Shown here: positions 1 through 8,958 of the stretch, one piece after another | Layout of the letters: each line of letters opens with the position of its first letter | How positions within the stretch are numbered: position 1 is the stretch's first letter | NCBI GenBank assembly: GCA_020444045.1 | Contig: JAHLLS010000004.1 | Span: forward strand, 186,001 to 250,000 | Direction of reading: 5' to 3' | DNA: 64,000 bases | Origin: Deltaproteobacteria bacterium | GTDB lineage: Bacteria; Desulfobacterota; Desulfobacteria; Desulfobacterales; UBA5852 | Program-made: the position numbers and the translations under genes | Notes under the pieces: model-generated | Told to the model about the DNA's origin: nothing | The model's input: only the letters and a program-made list of their open reading frames with translations | The model's database searches: none

Positions 1-864
1 CATCTTTTTGAGGGTATCGGCGCTAACGCCGAAGACCGAGCTGGCGTCAGCGAAGGATACCTGGGTTTTTTTCTCCGGCCATCGATGGCGCCGGTGGGCA
101 TTGCGAAACTGGTTAAAAAGCGTCTCCATCAGGTTATGGTGGCCGTAGTCCATGTCAAAATACATGCTGAGGTAGCGCACGAGGTAGGCCGCCAGATGGT
201 CGTGCATGGGCATGCCGGCCCAGAAGGCTTTGTCGGCATTGAGGCGGCAGAGCTCCTTGACGAAATAGTCGTCGACGATTTCCTGGTCCAGGGCCTCGGG
301 CATGGCCTTGGCGCACAGTTCGCTGAAGAACCGCTGCAGGTCGAAGATGACATACACATACGCTTTGCGTTCATGGGCTTTAAGGATACGCTCGGCCTGC
401 AGAAAATACTGCTCGATTTCATCACGGGACCGGTTCCGTACGGGACGGAAGAGTTTGCCCGGGGCCCGGCCGATGGGCCCCTGGTCCATGCGGCCGAAGC
501 GCAGAAAATGAACCCGGCGTTTATCGAAGAGATGGACCGGCTGAAGCGCTTCGGAGGGCATCAGGCTTTCGCGCGACGCCTGACGCTTACGAAAGGCGCC
601 CACGGCATGACGGATCTCCTTGTCCACAAAGGGCCAGAGCATGTCGTCCAGGGCATCCGGGTCGGGATCGCCCCCCTGGTCCCGGATCTGGTCCTCCAGG
701 TCCGGGTCGACGTAATAGGCCCTTCCGCCGGGATAGACAATGTATTGCGAGGGATCCGGCCCCAGGTCTACCAGGTCGCGGCTGCGGAAGCAGCCGCGAT
801 CCCAGTAGGATTCGCGGATCACAAAGCGATGCCACTGTTTTTCCGGGATGGCAGCCAGATACAT
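1..864 (-). CDS. Conserved hypothetical protein, C-terminus cut by window edge
   Basis: An uninterrupted frame of 288 codons runs from an ATG at 864 (reads MYLAAIPEKQ) off the left end of the window. The visible part is soluble, rich in charged and aromatic residues, with no signal peptide or membrane segment. Toward the edge it reads FADASSVFGVSADTLKKM, a helix-turn type stretch that resembles the segment preceding a J-domain in some proteins of this phylum. A DnaJ-like C-terminus beyond the edge is therefore possible but is inference only. The opposite-strand frames here are shadows. It is a separate unit from tpx, about 100 bases downstream-to-upstream on the same strand. Function unknown. 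Confidence 0.6.
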   Translation of the reverse strand, partial: MYLAAIPEKQWHRFVIRESYWDRGCFRSRDLVDLGPDPSQYIVYPGGRAYYVDPDLEDQIRDQGGDPDPDALDDMLWPFVDKEIRHAVGAFRKRQASRESLMPSEALQPVHLFDKRRVHFLRFGRMDQGPIGRAPGKLFRPVRNRSRDEIEQYFLQAERILKAHERKAYVYVIFDLQRFFSELCAKAMPEALDQEIVDDYFVKELCRLNADKAFWAGMPMHDHLAAYLVRYLSMYFDMDYGHHNLMETLFNQFRNAHRRHRWPEKKTQVSFADASSVFGVSADTLKKM

Positions 865-968
865 GGTGGTGTCCCGTCTCACACGGATGGACGGGGCGTT
901 ACCCCCGTATGGTGCGGCCTGTCTTCAACGTGGGGCCGGCCGGTGCGATGGTTCGATTCCCGATCCGG

Positions 969-1472
969 TCAGCCCGCCAGGGCCTGCAGGGCGGCATCGT
1001 AATCGGGTTCGTCGGCAATTTCAGGAACGAGCTGGCGATAGGTTACCTGTCCGTTCTCGTCCAAGACTACCACGGCGCGCGCAAAAAGGCCTTTCAGTGG
1101 TCCGTCCGTGATGCTGACGCCATAGTGATTCCCGAATTCAGGATGGCGAAAGGCGGAGGCCGACACCACCTTCTCAAGGCCTTCGGCCCCGCAGAACCGG
1201 CCATGGGCAAACGGCAGATCCATTGACGCACAAACCGCTACGGCATTGCCATGTTTGCCGATTTCGGCATTGAACCGGCGCACCGACATGGCGCAGGTGG
1301 GGGTATCGATACTCGGAAAGATATTCAAAACCACTTTTTGACCAGCATAGTCCTGCAGCGAGATTTCCTTGAGATCTTTATCGACCAGGGTAAAGTCGGG
1401 TGCCGCCTCGCCGACGGCGGGCAGGTTGCCGATGGTCTGCACGGGATTGCCTTTCAAAGTTACTTGGGCCAT
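969..1472 (-). CDS. tpx: Thiol peroxidase Tpx (atypical 2-Cys peroxiredoxin)
   Basis: This 167-residue protein has the usual Tpx length. It reduces hydrogen and alkyl peroxides using a peroxidatic and a resolving cysteine, recharged by thioredoxin. The peroxidatic Cys60 lies in [16 protein letters not shown], and the resolving Cys94 in RFCGAEG, the spacing expected for the family. The start ATG is preceded by a GGAGGAACAC Shine-Dalgarno region. It is probably cytoplasmic or periplasm-free, as no signal peptide is seen. Inverted-repeat element A1 begins only 15 bases upstream of the start codon, so that element lies in the 5' region or promoter. In an anaerobe this gene would serve oxidative-stress defence. 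Confidence 0.95.
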   Translation of the reverse strand: MAQVTLKGNPVQTIGNLPAVGEAAPDFTLVDKDLKEISLQDYAGQKVVLNIFPSIDTPTCAMSVRRFNAEIGKHGNAVAVCASMDLPFAHGRFCGAEGLEKVVSASAFRHPEFGNHYGVSITDGPLKGLFARAVVVLDENGQVTYRQLVPEIADEPDYDAALQALAG

Positions 1473-1487
1473 GTGTTCCTCCTTGTA

Positions 1488-1633
1488 GACGGCTTCGTAA
1501 ATTGTCCAATATCGGTGTTGTGCGGCCTTCGGCCCCCGCGATTGCGGTATTCTTCGTCACTGCGGCGTGCCTATAGCACGCCTCGCTCCTCACAACTTGC
1601 AGGCCTTGATCTTGAACAATTTTCGAAGCCGTC
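1488..1633 (-). repeat. Inverted-repeat element, family A, copy 1
   Basis: A 146-base element bounded by a 26-base terminal inverted repeat beginning GACGGCTTCG (23 of 26 positions pair). The interior, read on the minus strand, contains GCGAGGCGT...ACGCCGCAGTG, which also occurs in the element at 40373-40494 in the opposite orientation. It carries no ORF. It resembles a MITE or large REP-like palindrome. It occupies most of the gap between tpx and the thioesterase gene; the rest of that gap (1634-1744) is AT-rich with nothing recognisable. Confidence 0.8.
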
Positions 1634-1744
1634 AAATAGAAAAATTAAAAGGATGATTTTTAATTAACGTAACCACATACTTCCCAAGATCATAATACCG
1701 TTTGTCTGGAAATAAAGCCTACGGGGACCTCTTTGTCCAAACGG

Positions 1745-2251
1745 TCAGGACTGGCAGTGGTCGGGATCATCGTCGCAGGCGTCTTCCCGCTGTTTTTCGG
1801 CCAGGCGGGTCTTGCGGCGGGCCTGGGCCATGCGGTGGCGGTGTTTCTGCTTTTCGGTTTCACAGGTCAGGGACGGGATCGGGGTGGGATGACCGGCTTC
1901 GTCCAGGGCCACAAAGGTCAAAAAGGCCGAGGCCACATGCCGGATTTCACCGCTCAGCAGATTTTCGGTTTCGGCCCGCACGCCAACCTCCATGGAGGTC
2001 CGGCCGGCCAGGTTGACGCTGGCCTTGAGAATCAGAAGGTTGCCCACAAAAGCCGGGTGGATGAAATCCAGGCGGTCGATGGAGGCGGTCACCACATTGC
2101 GGCGGGCGTGCCGGAAGGCGGCCACGCCGGCCGCGCTGTCGATGTGTTTCATGATGACGCCGCCGTGAATATTGCCGGCCGGGTTGGCGTCTTCAGGCAG
2201 CAGAAAATGGGTCAGAATGGCCCGGCTGGCCGAGGCGGATTTGGCGTTCAT
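1745..2251 (-). CDS. Acyl-CoA thioesterase, hotdog fold (YciA-like)
   Basis: The 168-residue product is a single-hotdog acyl-CoA hydrolase. The motif PEDANPAGNIHGGVIMKHID carries the conserved Asn and the HGG turn of the YciA/ACOT group, followed by VTASIDRLDFIHP. The C-terminal tail is long and rich in Arg, Lys and Gln. The ATG at 2251 overlaps the stop of the upstream molybdopterin oxidoreductase as ATGA, indicating translational coupling; the longer open frame reaching 2380 only shadows that gene. It is the last gene of a three-gene overlapping operon. Substrate chain length cannot be told from sequence. Confidence 0.85.
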   Translation of the reverse strand: MNAKSASASRAILTHFLLPEDANPAGNIHGGVIMKHIDSAAGVAAFRHARRNVVTASIDRLDFIHPAFVGNLLILKASVNLAGRTSMEVGVRAETENLLSGEIRHVASAFLTFVALDEAGHPTPIPSLTCETEKQKHRHRMAQARRKTRLAEKQREDACDDDPDHCQS

Positions 2252-4254
2252 GGGGTATGGTCTCCCTGTTTGTCCGGGGTGGGTTCGATCCGGCAGAAGG
2301 TTTCGAAATACGCCGCATTTTCGCCCATATCGGAGAGGGTGTCGCATGTGAGGCGATTGACGGCGCCACTCTGGTGCCACCAGCCCTGGTCGATTTTAAG
2401 GATTCCCGGGGGGACGCCCGGGTCCGCTTCAAGCCTTGCCGTGATCCGTCCCTGCGGGCTCACCACCTGAATGGCCTGGCCGGATGCCAATCCCTGCCGT
2501 TCGGGGGCTTCCGGGTGAATCGACGCCACCGGCGGGTCATGGCGAAAGGCGAAATGCTGCGAGTGCAGGGAATGGGCGTGGTGGGGCGTCAAGAGGCGAA
2601 GTGTAAAGGCCGGCGGTGCCTCCAGGGGCGGGATGTAGGTGGGCAGCGGTGGACCACCGTCCTGCATGGCGTTGCTTGAGTAAAATTCGTAGCGTCCGGA
2701 TGGCGTGGCGAATTTTCCGTCCGACCAGGGGATATCGTCATGCGGCAGTTTGAAGGGCGCGGCCTGCAGGCGGTCGATGGTCAGGCCGAATTCACGGGTC
2801 AGAGGCCGGATGGCGTTTTCCAGATAGTGTCGCGCCGGGATGTCGGGGTAGCCCTTGAGATTCAGGCGCCGTGCGAGATGCCGGAACAGATCGTATTCGC
2901 TGAGCAGGCCTTCCGGTGGGGCAACGACTTGGCGGGAGTAATTCAGGTAAGGCGAAAACATGGAGCTGAAGACCAGGTCTTCCTCCTCCAGGATGCTGGT
3001 GCAGGGCAGGACCAGATCGGCGGCGCGGGCCGTATCGGTCATGAACATGTCGATGACGATCTTGAATGGCACCCGCGCAAAGGCCGCCTGCATGGCCCGG
3101 CTGTCCGGCATCTGAACGAGCGGGTTGGCCTTGGCGACCATCATCACCTTTATGGGCGGGTTCTCCGCTGACCGGATGAAGCGTGCCATACGGGGCAAGG
3201 GAAAGGTGCGCGGGTCCGGCGGCGGCGCGTCGCTCTGGACGCCGCCGTCCCGGTCGATCCAGCGGGTGATGGACCGGTTGGCATAGTTGACGCCCCCCCC
3301 GGAACGGCCGACGTTGCCGGTCAGGGCCGCCAGGGCGTCGATGCAGCGCACGGTTTGGCCGCCGTTGGCGTAGCGCTGGAGGCCCATGCCGATGATGATG
3401 CTGGACGGTATCCGGTCTGCATATTGTTCGGCGGTGCGGCGAATCGTGTCGGCATCCAGGCCGGTGACGGCGGCGGCATGCGCCGGTGTGAAGGCCTGCA
3501 GGCTGTCGGCGAAACGGTTGAAGCCATGGGTGTGCCGGGAGAGAAAGGCGTCATCGACCCGCTGGGACGTGATCAGATGATGGGCCATGCCCAAGGCCAG
3601 GGCGCCATCGGTTCCGGGCCGGGGCTGCAGGTGGATGTCGGCCTGCCGGGCGCTCAGGGTTTTGATAGGATCGATGACGATCAGCCTGGCGCCCTGTTGC
3701 CGGGCCTTTTGCAGGAAGGGCACCAGGTGCGGGTTGGTGGCGACCGGGTTGCGGCCCCAGATGACGATACAACGCGCCTGGAACAGGTCGTGGGGGGCAT
3801 GGCCGCGGACATCGCCGAAATCATAACGTTGGGCGGCCATCCCGGCGGCCCAGCACAGGCTGCCCCGGGGCACGGTGACGCCGCCCAGGCGATTGAAGAA
3901 AAGGCGGTCCACGGATTTTACCAGACCACCGTAGCCGCTGTCGGCATAGTAGAGAATGGCATGGCGGCCGGAGGTTTGGATAGCGTTTTCAAACTGCCGG
4001 GCCACGATGTCGATTGCCGTCTCCCAGGGAATCGTTTTCCACTTTTCGCCGTCTTTCAAGCGGGGGGCCAGCAGCCGTTGGGGGTGATATAAGCGTTCCA
4101 GCAGCTTTTTGCCCTTTATACAAATGCGGCCCCGGGTCACCGGGTGATCGGGGTCGCCTTTGAGACCGACCACACGGCCGTTGGCAACCTCGGCCAGCAG
4201 GCCGCAGGCGTCGAAACAATCCAGGGGGCAGGCAAATTTGAGGGTTTGCGTCAT
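2248..4254 (-). CDS. Cytoplasmic molybdopterin oxidoreductase (DMSO reductase superfamily)
   Basis: A 668-residue enzyme with an N-terminal [4Fe-4S] binding site (Cys9, Cys13, Cys17, Cys45; ACPLDCFDAC then GRICIKGKK), the bis-MGD binding domains, and a C-terminal dinucleotide-binding domain. Cys134 in RGSLCWAAG sits where the molybdenum or tungsten ligand is expected. There is no Tat signal, so it should act in the cytoplasm. Partner subunits are absent; its operon mates are an RNA [17 protein letters not shown] and a thioesterase, which say little about substrate. The ATG at 4254 overlaps the upstream stop as ATGA. Short single-subunit members of this group are usually annotated only as molybdopterin-dependent oxidoreductases; the substrate is unknown. 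Confidence 0.9.
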   Translation of the reverse strand: MTQTLKFACPLDCFDACGLLAEVANGRVVGLKGDPDHPVTRGRICIKGKKLLERLYHPQRLLAPRLKDGEKWKTIPWETAIDIVARQFENAIQTSGRHAILYYADSGYGGLVKSVDRLFFNRLGGVTVPRGSLCWAAGMAAQRYDFGDVRGHAPHDLFQARCIVIWGRNPVATNPHLVPFLQKARQQGARLIVIDPIKTLSARQADIHLQPRPGTDGALALGMAHHLITSQRVDDAFLSRHTHGFNRFADSLQAFTPAHAAAVTGLDADTIRRTAEQYADRIPSSIIIGMGLQRYANGGQTVRCIDALAALTGNVGRSGGGVNYANRSITRWIDRDGGVQSDAPPPDPRTFPLPRMARFIRSAENPPIKVMMVAKANPLVQMPDSRAMQAAFARVPFKIVIDMFMTDTARAADLVLPCTSILEEEDLVFSSMFSPYLNYSRQVVAPPEGLLSEYDLFRHLARRLNLKGYPDIPARHYLENAIRPLTREFGLTIDRLQAAPFKLPHDDIPWSDGKFATPSGRYEFYSSNAMQDGGPPLPTYIPPLEAPPAFTLRLLTPHHAHSLHSQHFAFRHDPPVASIHPEAPERQGLASGQAIQVVSPQGRITARLEADPGVPPGILKIDQGWWHQSGAVNRLTCDTLSDMGENAAYFETFCRIEPTPDKQGDHTP

Positions 4255-5456
4255 GAGGGCACGTTTCCTATGGTCAGCCACACCGTCCGTCCGCCGTGCA
4301 TCACGGCCTGGGTGTCGACCGGGAAAGGTATTTGCCGGATGAGGCGCTGCGCGGGCAGGATCATCAGCATGCGCCAGCCGCGAAAATCCCGTTGCAGCTT
4401 GTGCAGGATTTCGCCGATCAGGCGGGGGGTTGCCTCGGCTTTTCCCAGGCGCCGGCCATAGGGCGGGTTGAGCGCGATCAGCCCCCGGCGATGGCCGGTC
4501 GCCGGGGCGCTGAGATCAAAGAAATCCCGCTGCTGCAGATCGATGGCGTCCGCCAGACCGGATGCCGGCAACAGGGCCGCCAGTCGGTCGACGGCGGTCC
4601 GGCTGCGGTCGGCGGCATGAATACGCGGTGCTGGCAAGGGGGGCGCCGGAACCACGGCCCGGTTGCGAAGATAGTCCCAGTGAGGTGTCCGAAAGGCCGG
4701 CCAGTCCATAAAAGCGAAGGCTCGCTGCCCCCCCGGCGGGATCTGTCTCACCATCATGGCCGCTTCCAGGGCAAAGGTGCCGCTGCCGCACATGGGGTCG
4801 CAGAGCACGGTTTCGCTGTCAAACCCGGCCTGCATCAGCGCGCCGGCGGCCAGCGTTTCCCGCAAGGGGGCCGGACCGCCGGTGGTTTTGATCCCGCGTT
4901 TATGCAGGGGGTCCCCGGAGCTGTCCAACGAAAGGGTGAGCCGATCTTCTTGCAGACGGGCCCAGATGCACTGGACGGGGCCTTCGCGCCCCGTGTCGGC
5001 ATCCTTGCGGCCATTCAGGGTCAATCGTGCGGATACGGCTTTCAGAATGCGTTCCGACACGGCCTGGCTGTGGTAAAGCTTCGACCGGCGAATGCTGACG
5101 CGCACCTTGATAGACGCATCGATCTTCAGATAGAGTTCCCAGGGCACGGCCCGGACGCGCTCCTCGAGTTCATCGAAATGCCTGGCCTTGCATTGCTGGA
5201 TGCGCATGAGAACCCGGCTGGCGGTGCGGCACATCAGGTTGGCCTGGTAGCAGGACGTCAGACGTCCCTGGAAGGCCACGCCGCCCTTGCTTACGCGCAA
5301 TTCAGCGGGCGGATCGTCCAAGGCGGCCAGTTCACCGCGGCAGAGGGATTCAAGCCCCGGCAGGGTGATGGCATAGAAATCCTGCGGCCGGCCGATCACG
5401 TGTTGTTTGATGCGGCGCGACAGGGCTTTGCGGGTTGTATCGCTGGCGGGTGTCAT
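4251..5456 (-). CDS. THUMP-domain rRNA guanine-N2 [17 protein letters not shown] (RlmL N-terminal/YpsC type)
   Basis: A 401-residue SAM-dependent RNA [17 protein letters not shown]. Residues about 60-160 form the THUMP RNA-binding region. The Rossmann [17 protein letters not shown] half follows, with CDPMCGSGTFALEAAM as the SAM-binding motif and LNPPYGRRLG as the catalytic NPPY motif typical of guanine-N2 methylation. Family members modify 23S rRNA; the exact site is not determinable here. It is the first gene of the operon with the molybdopterin oxidoreductase and thioesterase, all joined by ATGA overlaps. The gene is divergent from the DUF362 gene, with about 165 bases between them. Confidence 0.88.
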   Translation of the reverse strand: MTPASDTTRKALSRRIKQHVIGRPQDFYAITLPGLESLCRGELAALDDPPAELRVSKGGVAFQGRLTSCYQANLMCRTASRVLMRIQQCKARHFDELEERVRAVPWELYLKIDASIKVRVSIRRSKLYHSQAVSERILKAVSARLTLNGRKDADTGREGPVQCIWARLQEDRLTLSLDSSGDPLHKRGIKTTGGPAPLRETLAAGALMQAGFDSETVLCDPMCGSGTFALEAAMMVRQIPPGGQRAFAFMDWPAFRTPHWDYLRNRAVVPAPPLPAPRIHAADRSRTAVDRLAALLPASGLADAIDLQQRDFFDLSAPATGHRRGLIALNPPYGRRLGKAEATPRLIGEILHKLQRDFRGWRMLMILPAQRLIRQIPFPVDTQAVMHGGRTVWLTIGNVPS

Positions 5457-5623
5457 GGGTGCCGGTGCCGGGTGTCCCCAAAAAGGTGATGGACGGAGGA
5501 ATTTCTATTGGGTTGCCAATCCATCCGGAATGGTCTTTATTTCGCAGAGATCGACGGTTCAGGCAATACCCTTTCGTCTCATCCGTTATTATCGTCTTCG
5601 TTTTAAATAGCTTCGGAGGACCG

Positions 5624-6730
5624 ATGGCTGACGTTGATATTCGTCGTGCGGCCTATGACGACACACTGAAGGCCACCATTTACACCATGCTCACAACAGG
5701 AGGCGTCGGCCCCATCGTCCGGGGGCGGGTGCTGATCAAGCCCAACCTGCTGCTGGCAGCCAAGCCGGAGCAGGCGGTGACCACCCATCCCCGGGTGGTG
5801 AGGGCGGTGGTCCAGTTTGTCAGGGACCACGGGGGCCGGCCCGTCATTGCCGACAGCCCGGCGGTGGGCAGCATGTCCCGTATCGGCAGGCTCGGCGGCT
5901 ACCGGGAGGCGCTGAAGGATCTGGATGTCCCTTTTCAGGCATTCGACGCTGAGACCACCGTGGACATCGGACCGCCTTTTCGGGAGGTGCCGCTGGCCCG
6001 GCAGGCCCTGGAAGCGGACGCGGTGATCAACCTGGCGAAATTCAAGACCCACAGCCAGATGACGCTGACCCTGGGGGTGAAGAATACCTTCGGCTGTGTG
6101 GTGGGCCTTAAAAAACCCGAATGGCACATGCGAGCCGGGCTCGATAAGACCCTGTTCGCCAGGCTGATCGTCCAGATCCATCAGGCGATTGCACCGGCGT
6201 TTACCTTGACCGACGGCATTCTGGGGATGGACGGCGATGGGCCGGGCAAGGCCGGCCGGCCGGTGCCGCTGGGGCTTCTGATCGGCAGCCGGAGTGCCTT
6301 GGCCGCCGACCATGCCGCGTGCGACCTGATCGGCATACCCCCGGAGGGGCTGCCGACCCTGGCTGCGGCCGAGACCCTCGGTATTCCTCACGACCCCGCG
6401 CGGATCACCGGCGACGGGCCGGATCACATCGTCTTCTCGTTGCCGGATGCCGGCACGACGCGCTTCGGTCCGGAGTGGCTGCAACCCCTCCTGCGCCGTC
6501 ATCTGCTGCGACGGCCGTTGGCCGACGTCGATACGTGCCGCCTGTGCGGGGAGTGCTGGCAATACTGCCCGGCCGACGCCATTCAATGCCGTGACGATCG
6601 TCTGCGCTTTGACTACAACCGCTGTATCCGCTGTTACTGCTGCATCGAAGTCTGCCCCCACGGGGCCTTGACATCGGCGGACCCGCTTCCCGTGCGCCTA
6701 TTGCATGGCCTGTGGTCCGGCAAGCGGTAG
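5624..6730 (+). CDS. DUF362 domain protein with two C-terminal [4Fe-4S] clusters
   Basis: The 368-residue product has a DUF362 domain (residues about 1-300, with LIKPNLL near residue 35 and NLAKFKTH) and a bacterial ferredoxin domain with two cluster motifs, CRLCGECWQYCP and CIRCYCCIEVCP. Proteins of this type are common in anaerobic Desulfobacterota and archaea and are presumed to be iron-sulfur redox proteins of unsettled function. The chosen ATG at 5624 has CGGAGGA directly upstream; the longer frame from 5435 overlaps the divergent [17 protein letters not shown] gene and has no ribosome binding site. It appears monocistronic. Confidence 0.9.
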   Translation: MADVDIRRAAYDDTLKATIYTMLTTGGVGPIVRGRVLIKPNLLLAAKPEQAVTTHPRVVRAVVQFVRDHGGRPVIADSPAVGSMSRIGRLGGYREALKDLDVPFQAFDAETTVDIGPPFREVPLARQALEADAVINLAKFKTHSQMTLTLGVKNTFGCVVGLKKPEWHMRAGLDKTLFARLIVQIHQAIAPAFTLTDGILGMDGDGPGKAGRPVPLGLLIGSRSALAADHAACDLIGIPPEGLPTLAAAETLGIPHDPARITGDGPDHIVFSLPDAGTTRFGPEWLQPLLRRHLLRRPLADVDTCRLCGECWQYCPADAIQCRDDRLRFDYNRCIRCYCCIEVCPHGALTSADPLPVRLLHGLWSGKR

Positions 6731-6971
6731 CGGTTTTTCCGCAGACCGTTGCCGACACCAGACATGTGATGTGCTGTCCCTCCTTTATTTCCCGCCGTTT
6801 CAGATAACCAAACCGTAATGTTGCCGTCATCGAATGGTCATGCCCGAGATGATAGGCAACATTCATCGTGTGCAACGTTTAGGTGAACATTACCGATGCC
6901 CGCCCGGGTTCCGTGATCCCCCATACGGGCCATTGACCGATAGGCTGTCATGCTTAGGAGGCCCCCCCTTT

Positions 6972-8882
6972 TTGTCACCATCTGTCGACCCCCATATTGA
7001 AAGTCGCTTCGCGATTGTCTGGCCCCATATTTTGATATCCTTGGCGGCTTTCAGTGTTCTCAGGATTGCGCTTCTGGTCAAGGCCTGGCCGGAGGTGTCC
7101 CATACCGTTTGGAACGGAATTTATATTTTTACCCTGGGGCTGTTCTACGATCTGGCCTTTATCAGTTATGTCTGTATTCCCTTTGTGCTGTTCCTTCTGT
7201 TCCTGCCGGATAAGCTCTATCATAGTCGGGTCAACCGGTATGCCACCTACCTGATGTCGCTGGCGGTCTTCTATGGGCTCTATTTCAGCTGCACGGCGGA
7301 ATGGCTTTTCTGGGAGGAATTCGGCACCCGGTTTAATTTCATATCGGTCGACTATCTTGTCTATCGTCATGAAGTCGCGCAAAACATCTATGAATCCTAT
7401 CCGTTGATTCCTATCCTGATGGTCCTTCTATTGGCCGCCGTCCTGACGTTTGTTTTGATTAGAAAGCCGCTTGCGGGTGCGCTGCTGACCGTCGAACCCT
7501 TCCGCCGTCGATTTGGCCGGGCGGTGCCGTTTTTCATCGCGCCCGTCGCAGCGGTGCTTTTGGTGGGCCAATCCCTGAGGACCCTTTCCCCAAATAACTA
7601 CGTCAATGAACTGGCATCCAACGGTCCCTATCAATTCGTGGCCGCCTTTCGCAATAATGTACTGGACTACAACGCTTTCTACCGCCGGGGAGACGACGCC
7701 ACGCTTTCACGCCTGCTGCGAAATCGCATCGACCCGGTGGATCAAGAAGGTTTTGATGGGCAGCTGTTTGATATCCGGCGACGGATCGAATCGGCTGGAC
7801 CGCCCAAACGGCTGAATGTCATCCTGATCACGGTCGAGAGTTTGAGCGCCAAATATGTGAAACGGTTCGGCAGCCCGTCGGGCGACACCCCCTTTATGGA
7901 TGGGTGGTTTCAGCAGGGATTATTGTTCACCAATTGTTTTGCCACCGGCACGCGCACGACCCGGGGCCTGGAAGCCATCACGCTCTCCCTTCCCCCGACG
8001 CCCGGCCGCTCGGTGGTCAAACGCCCGGACAACGCGCATATGTTCAGCCTGGGGAAAGTGCTCCAGGATAACGGCTATGACACGGCCTTCATCTATGGCG
8101 GACGCGGTTTTTTCGACAATATGAATGCGTTCTTCGCCGGCAACGGATACCGGACGGTGGATCAACATGATTTTGAGGCGGAAGAGGTCAGTTTCAAGAA
8201 CGCGTGGGGGGTTGCCGACGAGGACCTATACCGGAAAGCCATCCAGGAAGCGGATCGGACGCATCGGTCAGGGCAGCCGTTTTTTTTCCACATCATGACC
8301 ACCAGCAACCACCGTCCCTACACCTACCCCGAGGGCAAGATCGATATTCCGCCGGGTTCCGGCCGCGAGGGGGCCGTCGCGTATACGGACTATGCCCTGG
8401 GCGTCTTTATGGATCTGGCCCGGGCCAAATCCTGGTATGCCGACACGCTTTTCGTCCTCGTGGCGGACCACTGTGCCGGCAGCGCTGGCAAAGTCGGGCT
8501 GGACCAGACCAAATACCACATCCCGCTGTTCTTTTTCAGCCCGGGACGCGTTGCCCCGGGGGAGAACGACCGGCGCTGTTCCCAGATCGACATTGCTCCC
8601 ACCGTGCTGGCGTTATTGGACATCGGCTATGAGAGCCATTTTTTCGGTACGAATTTGCTGGCGCCCGACTTCCGGCCGCGGGCCCTGATCGCCAACTATC
8701 AGAAACTGGGGCTGTTGAGGGATGATAACCACCTTGCGATCCTGTCCCCCGGGAAAAAGATAGAGCTTCAGATCGACGATCGGCTCGCGCCCCTGGATGC
8801 CGCTTCAGCATTGGCCCAGGAACTCATGGCCTACTATCAGGGGGCCGATTATATCCTCAATCATCGGTTGAATCGATGGTGA
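6972..8882 (+). CDS. LtaS-type membrane [18 protein letters not shown] (sulfatase superfamily), paralogue 1
   Basis: A 636-residue protein with about five N-terminal membrane helices and an extracytoplasmic alkaline-phosphatase-fold domain. Metal and nucleophile motifs are visible: ITVESLSA, GTRTTRG (Thr nucleophile), TTSNHRPY and VADHCAG. Known relatives move phosphoglycerol or phosphoethanolamine from a lipid donor to a glycolipid, glucan or lipid A (LtaS, OpgB, EptA). A TTG start at 6972 is preferred, with AGGAGG ending 10 bases upstream; the in-frame ATG at 6834 would add a proline- and charge-rich stretch with no ribosome binding site. It converges on paralogue 2 with 76 bases between stop codons. 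The acceptor is unknown. Confidence 0.85.
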   Translation: MSPSVDPHIESRFAIVWPHILISLAAFSVLRIALLVKAWPEVSHTVWNGIYIFTLGLFYDLAFISYVCIPFVLFLLFLPDKLYHSRVNRYATYLMSLAVFYGLYFSCTAEWLFWEEFGTRFNFISVDYLVYRHEVAQNIYESYPLIPILMVLLLAAVLTFVLIRKPLAGALLTVEPFRRRFGRAVPFFIAPVAAVLLVGQSLRTLSPNNYVNELASNGPYQFVAAFRNNVLDYNAFYRRGDDATLSRLLRNRIDPVDQEGFDGQLFDIRRRIESAGPPKRLNVILITVESLSAKYVKRFGSPSGDTPFMDGWFQQGLLFTNCFATGTRTTRGLEAITLSLPPTPGRSVVKRPDNAHMFSLGKVLQDNGYDTAFIYGGRGFFDNMNAFFAGNGYRTVDQHDFEAEEVSFKNAWGVADEDLYRKAIQEADRTHRSGQPFFFHIMTTSNHRPYTYPEGKIDIPPGSGREGAVAYTDYALGVFMDLARAKSWYADTLFVLVADHCAGSAGKVGLDQTKYHIPLFFFSPGRVAPGENDRRCSQIDIAPTVLALLDIGYESHFFGTNLLAPDFRPRALIANYQKLGLLRDDNHLAILSPGKKIELQIDDRLAPLDAASALAQELMAYYQGADYILNHRLNRW

Positions 8883-8958
8883 TCGGTGCCCGGTTTCATA
8901 CGATGCGACCACGGTAAAAAACCTGCCGTGTGATCCGGACCCTTTCACGCGCCACAAA

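Noticed and set aside
85-1002. Long plus-strand ORF of 305 codons
   Set aside because: It lies antisense to the better-supported minus-strand frame of 288 codons and part of tpx; no ribosome binding site or known family. GC-rich third positions make such shadows common here.
2252-2380. Longer N-terminus for the thioesterase
   Set aside because: The extra 43 residues are read out of the overlapping molybdopterin oxidoreductase and lack a ribosome binding site; the ATGA overlap start fits better.
5603-6661. Minus-strand ORF of 352 codons
   Set aside because: Shadow of the DUF362-ferredoxin gene, whose cysteine motifs are clear on the other strand.
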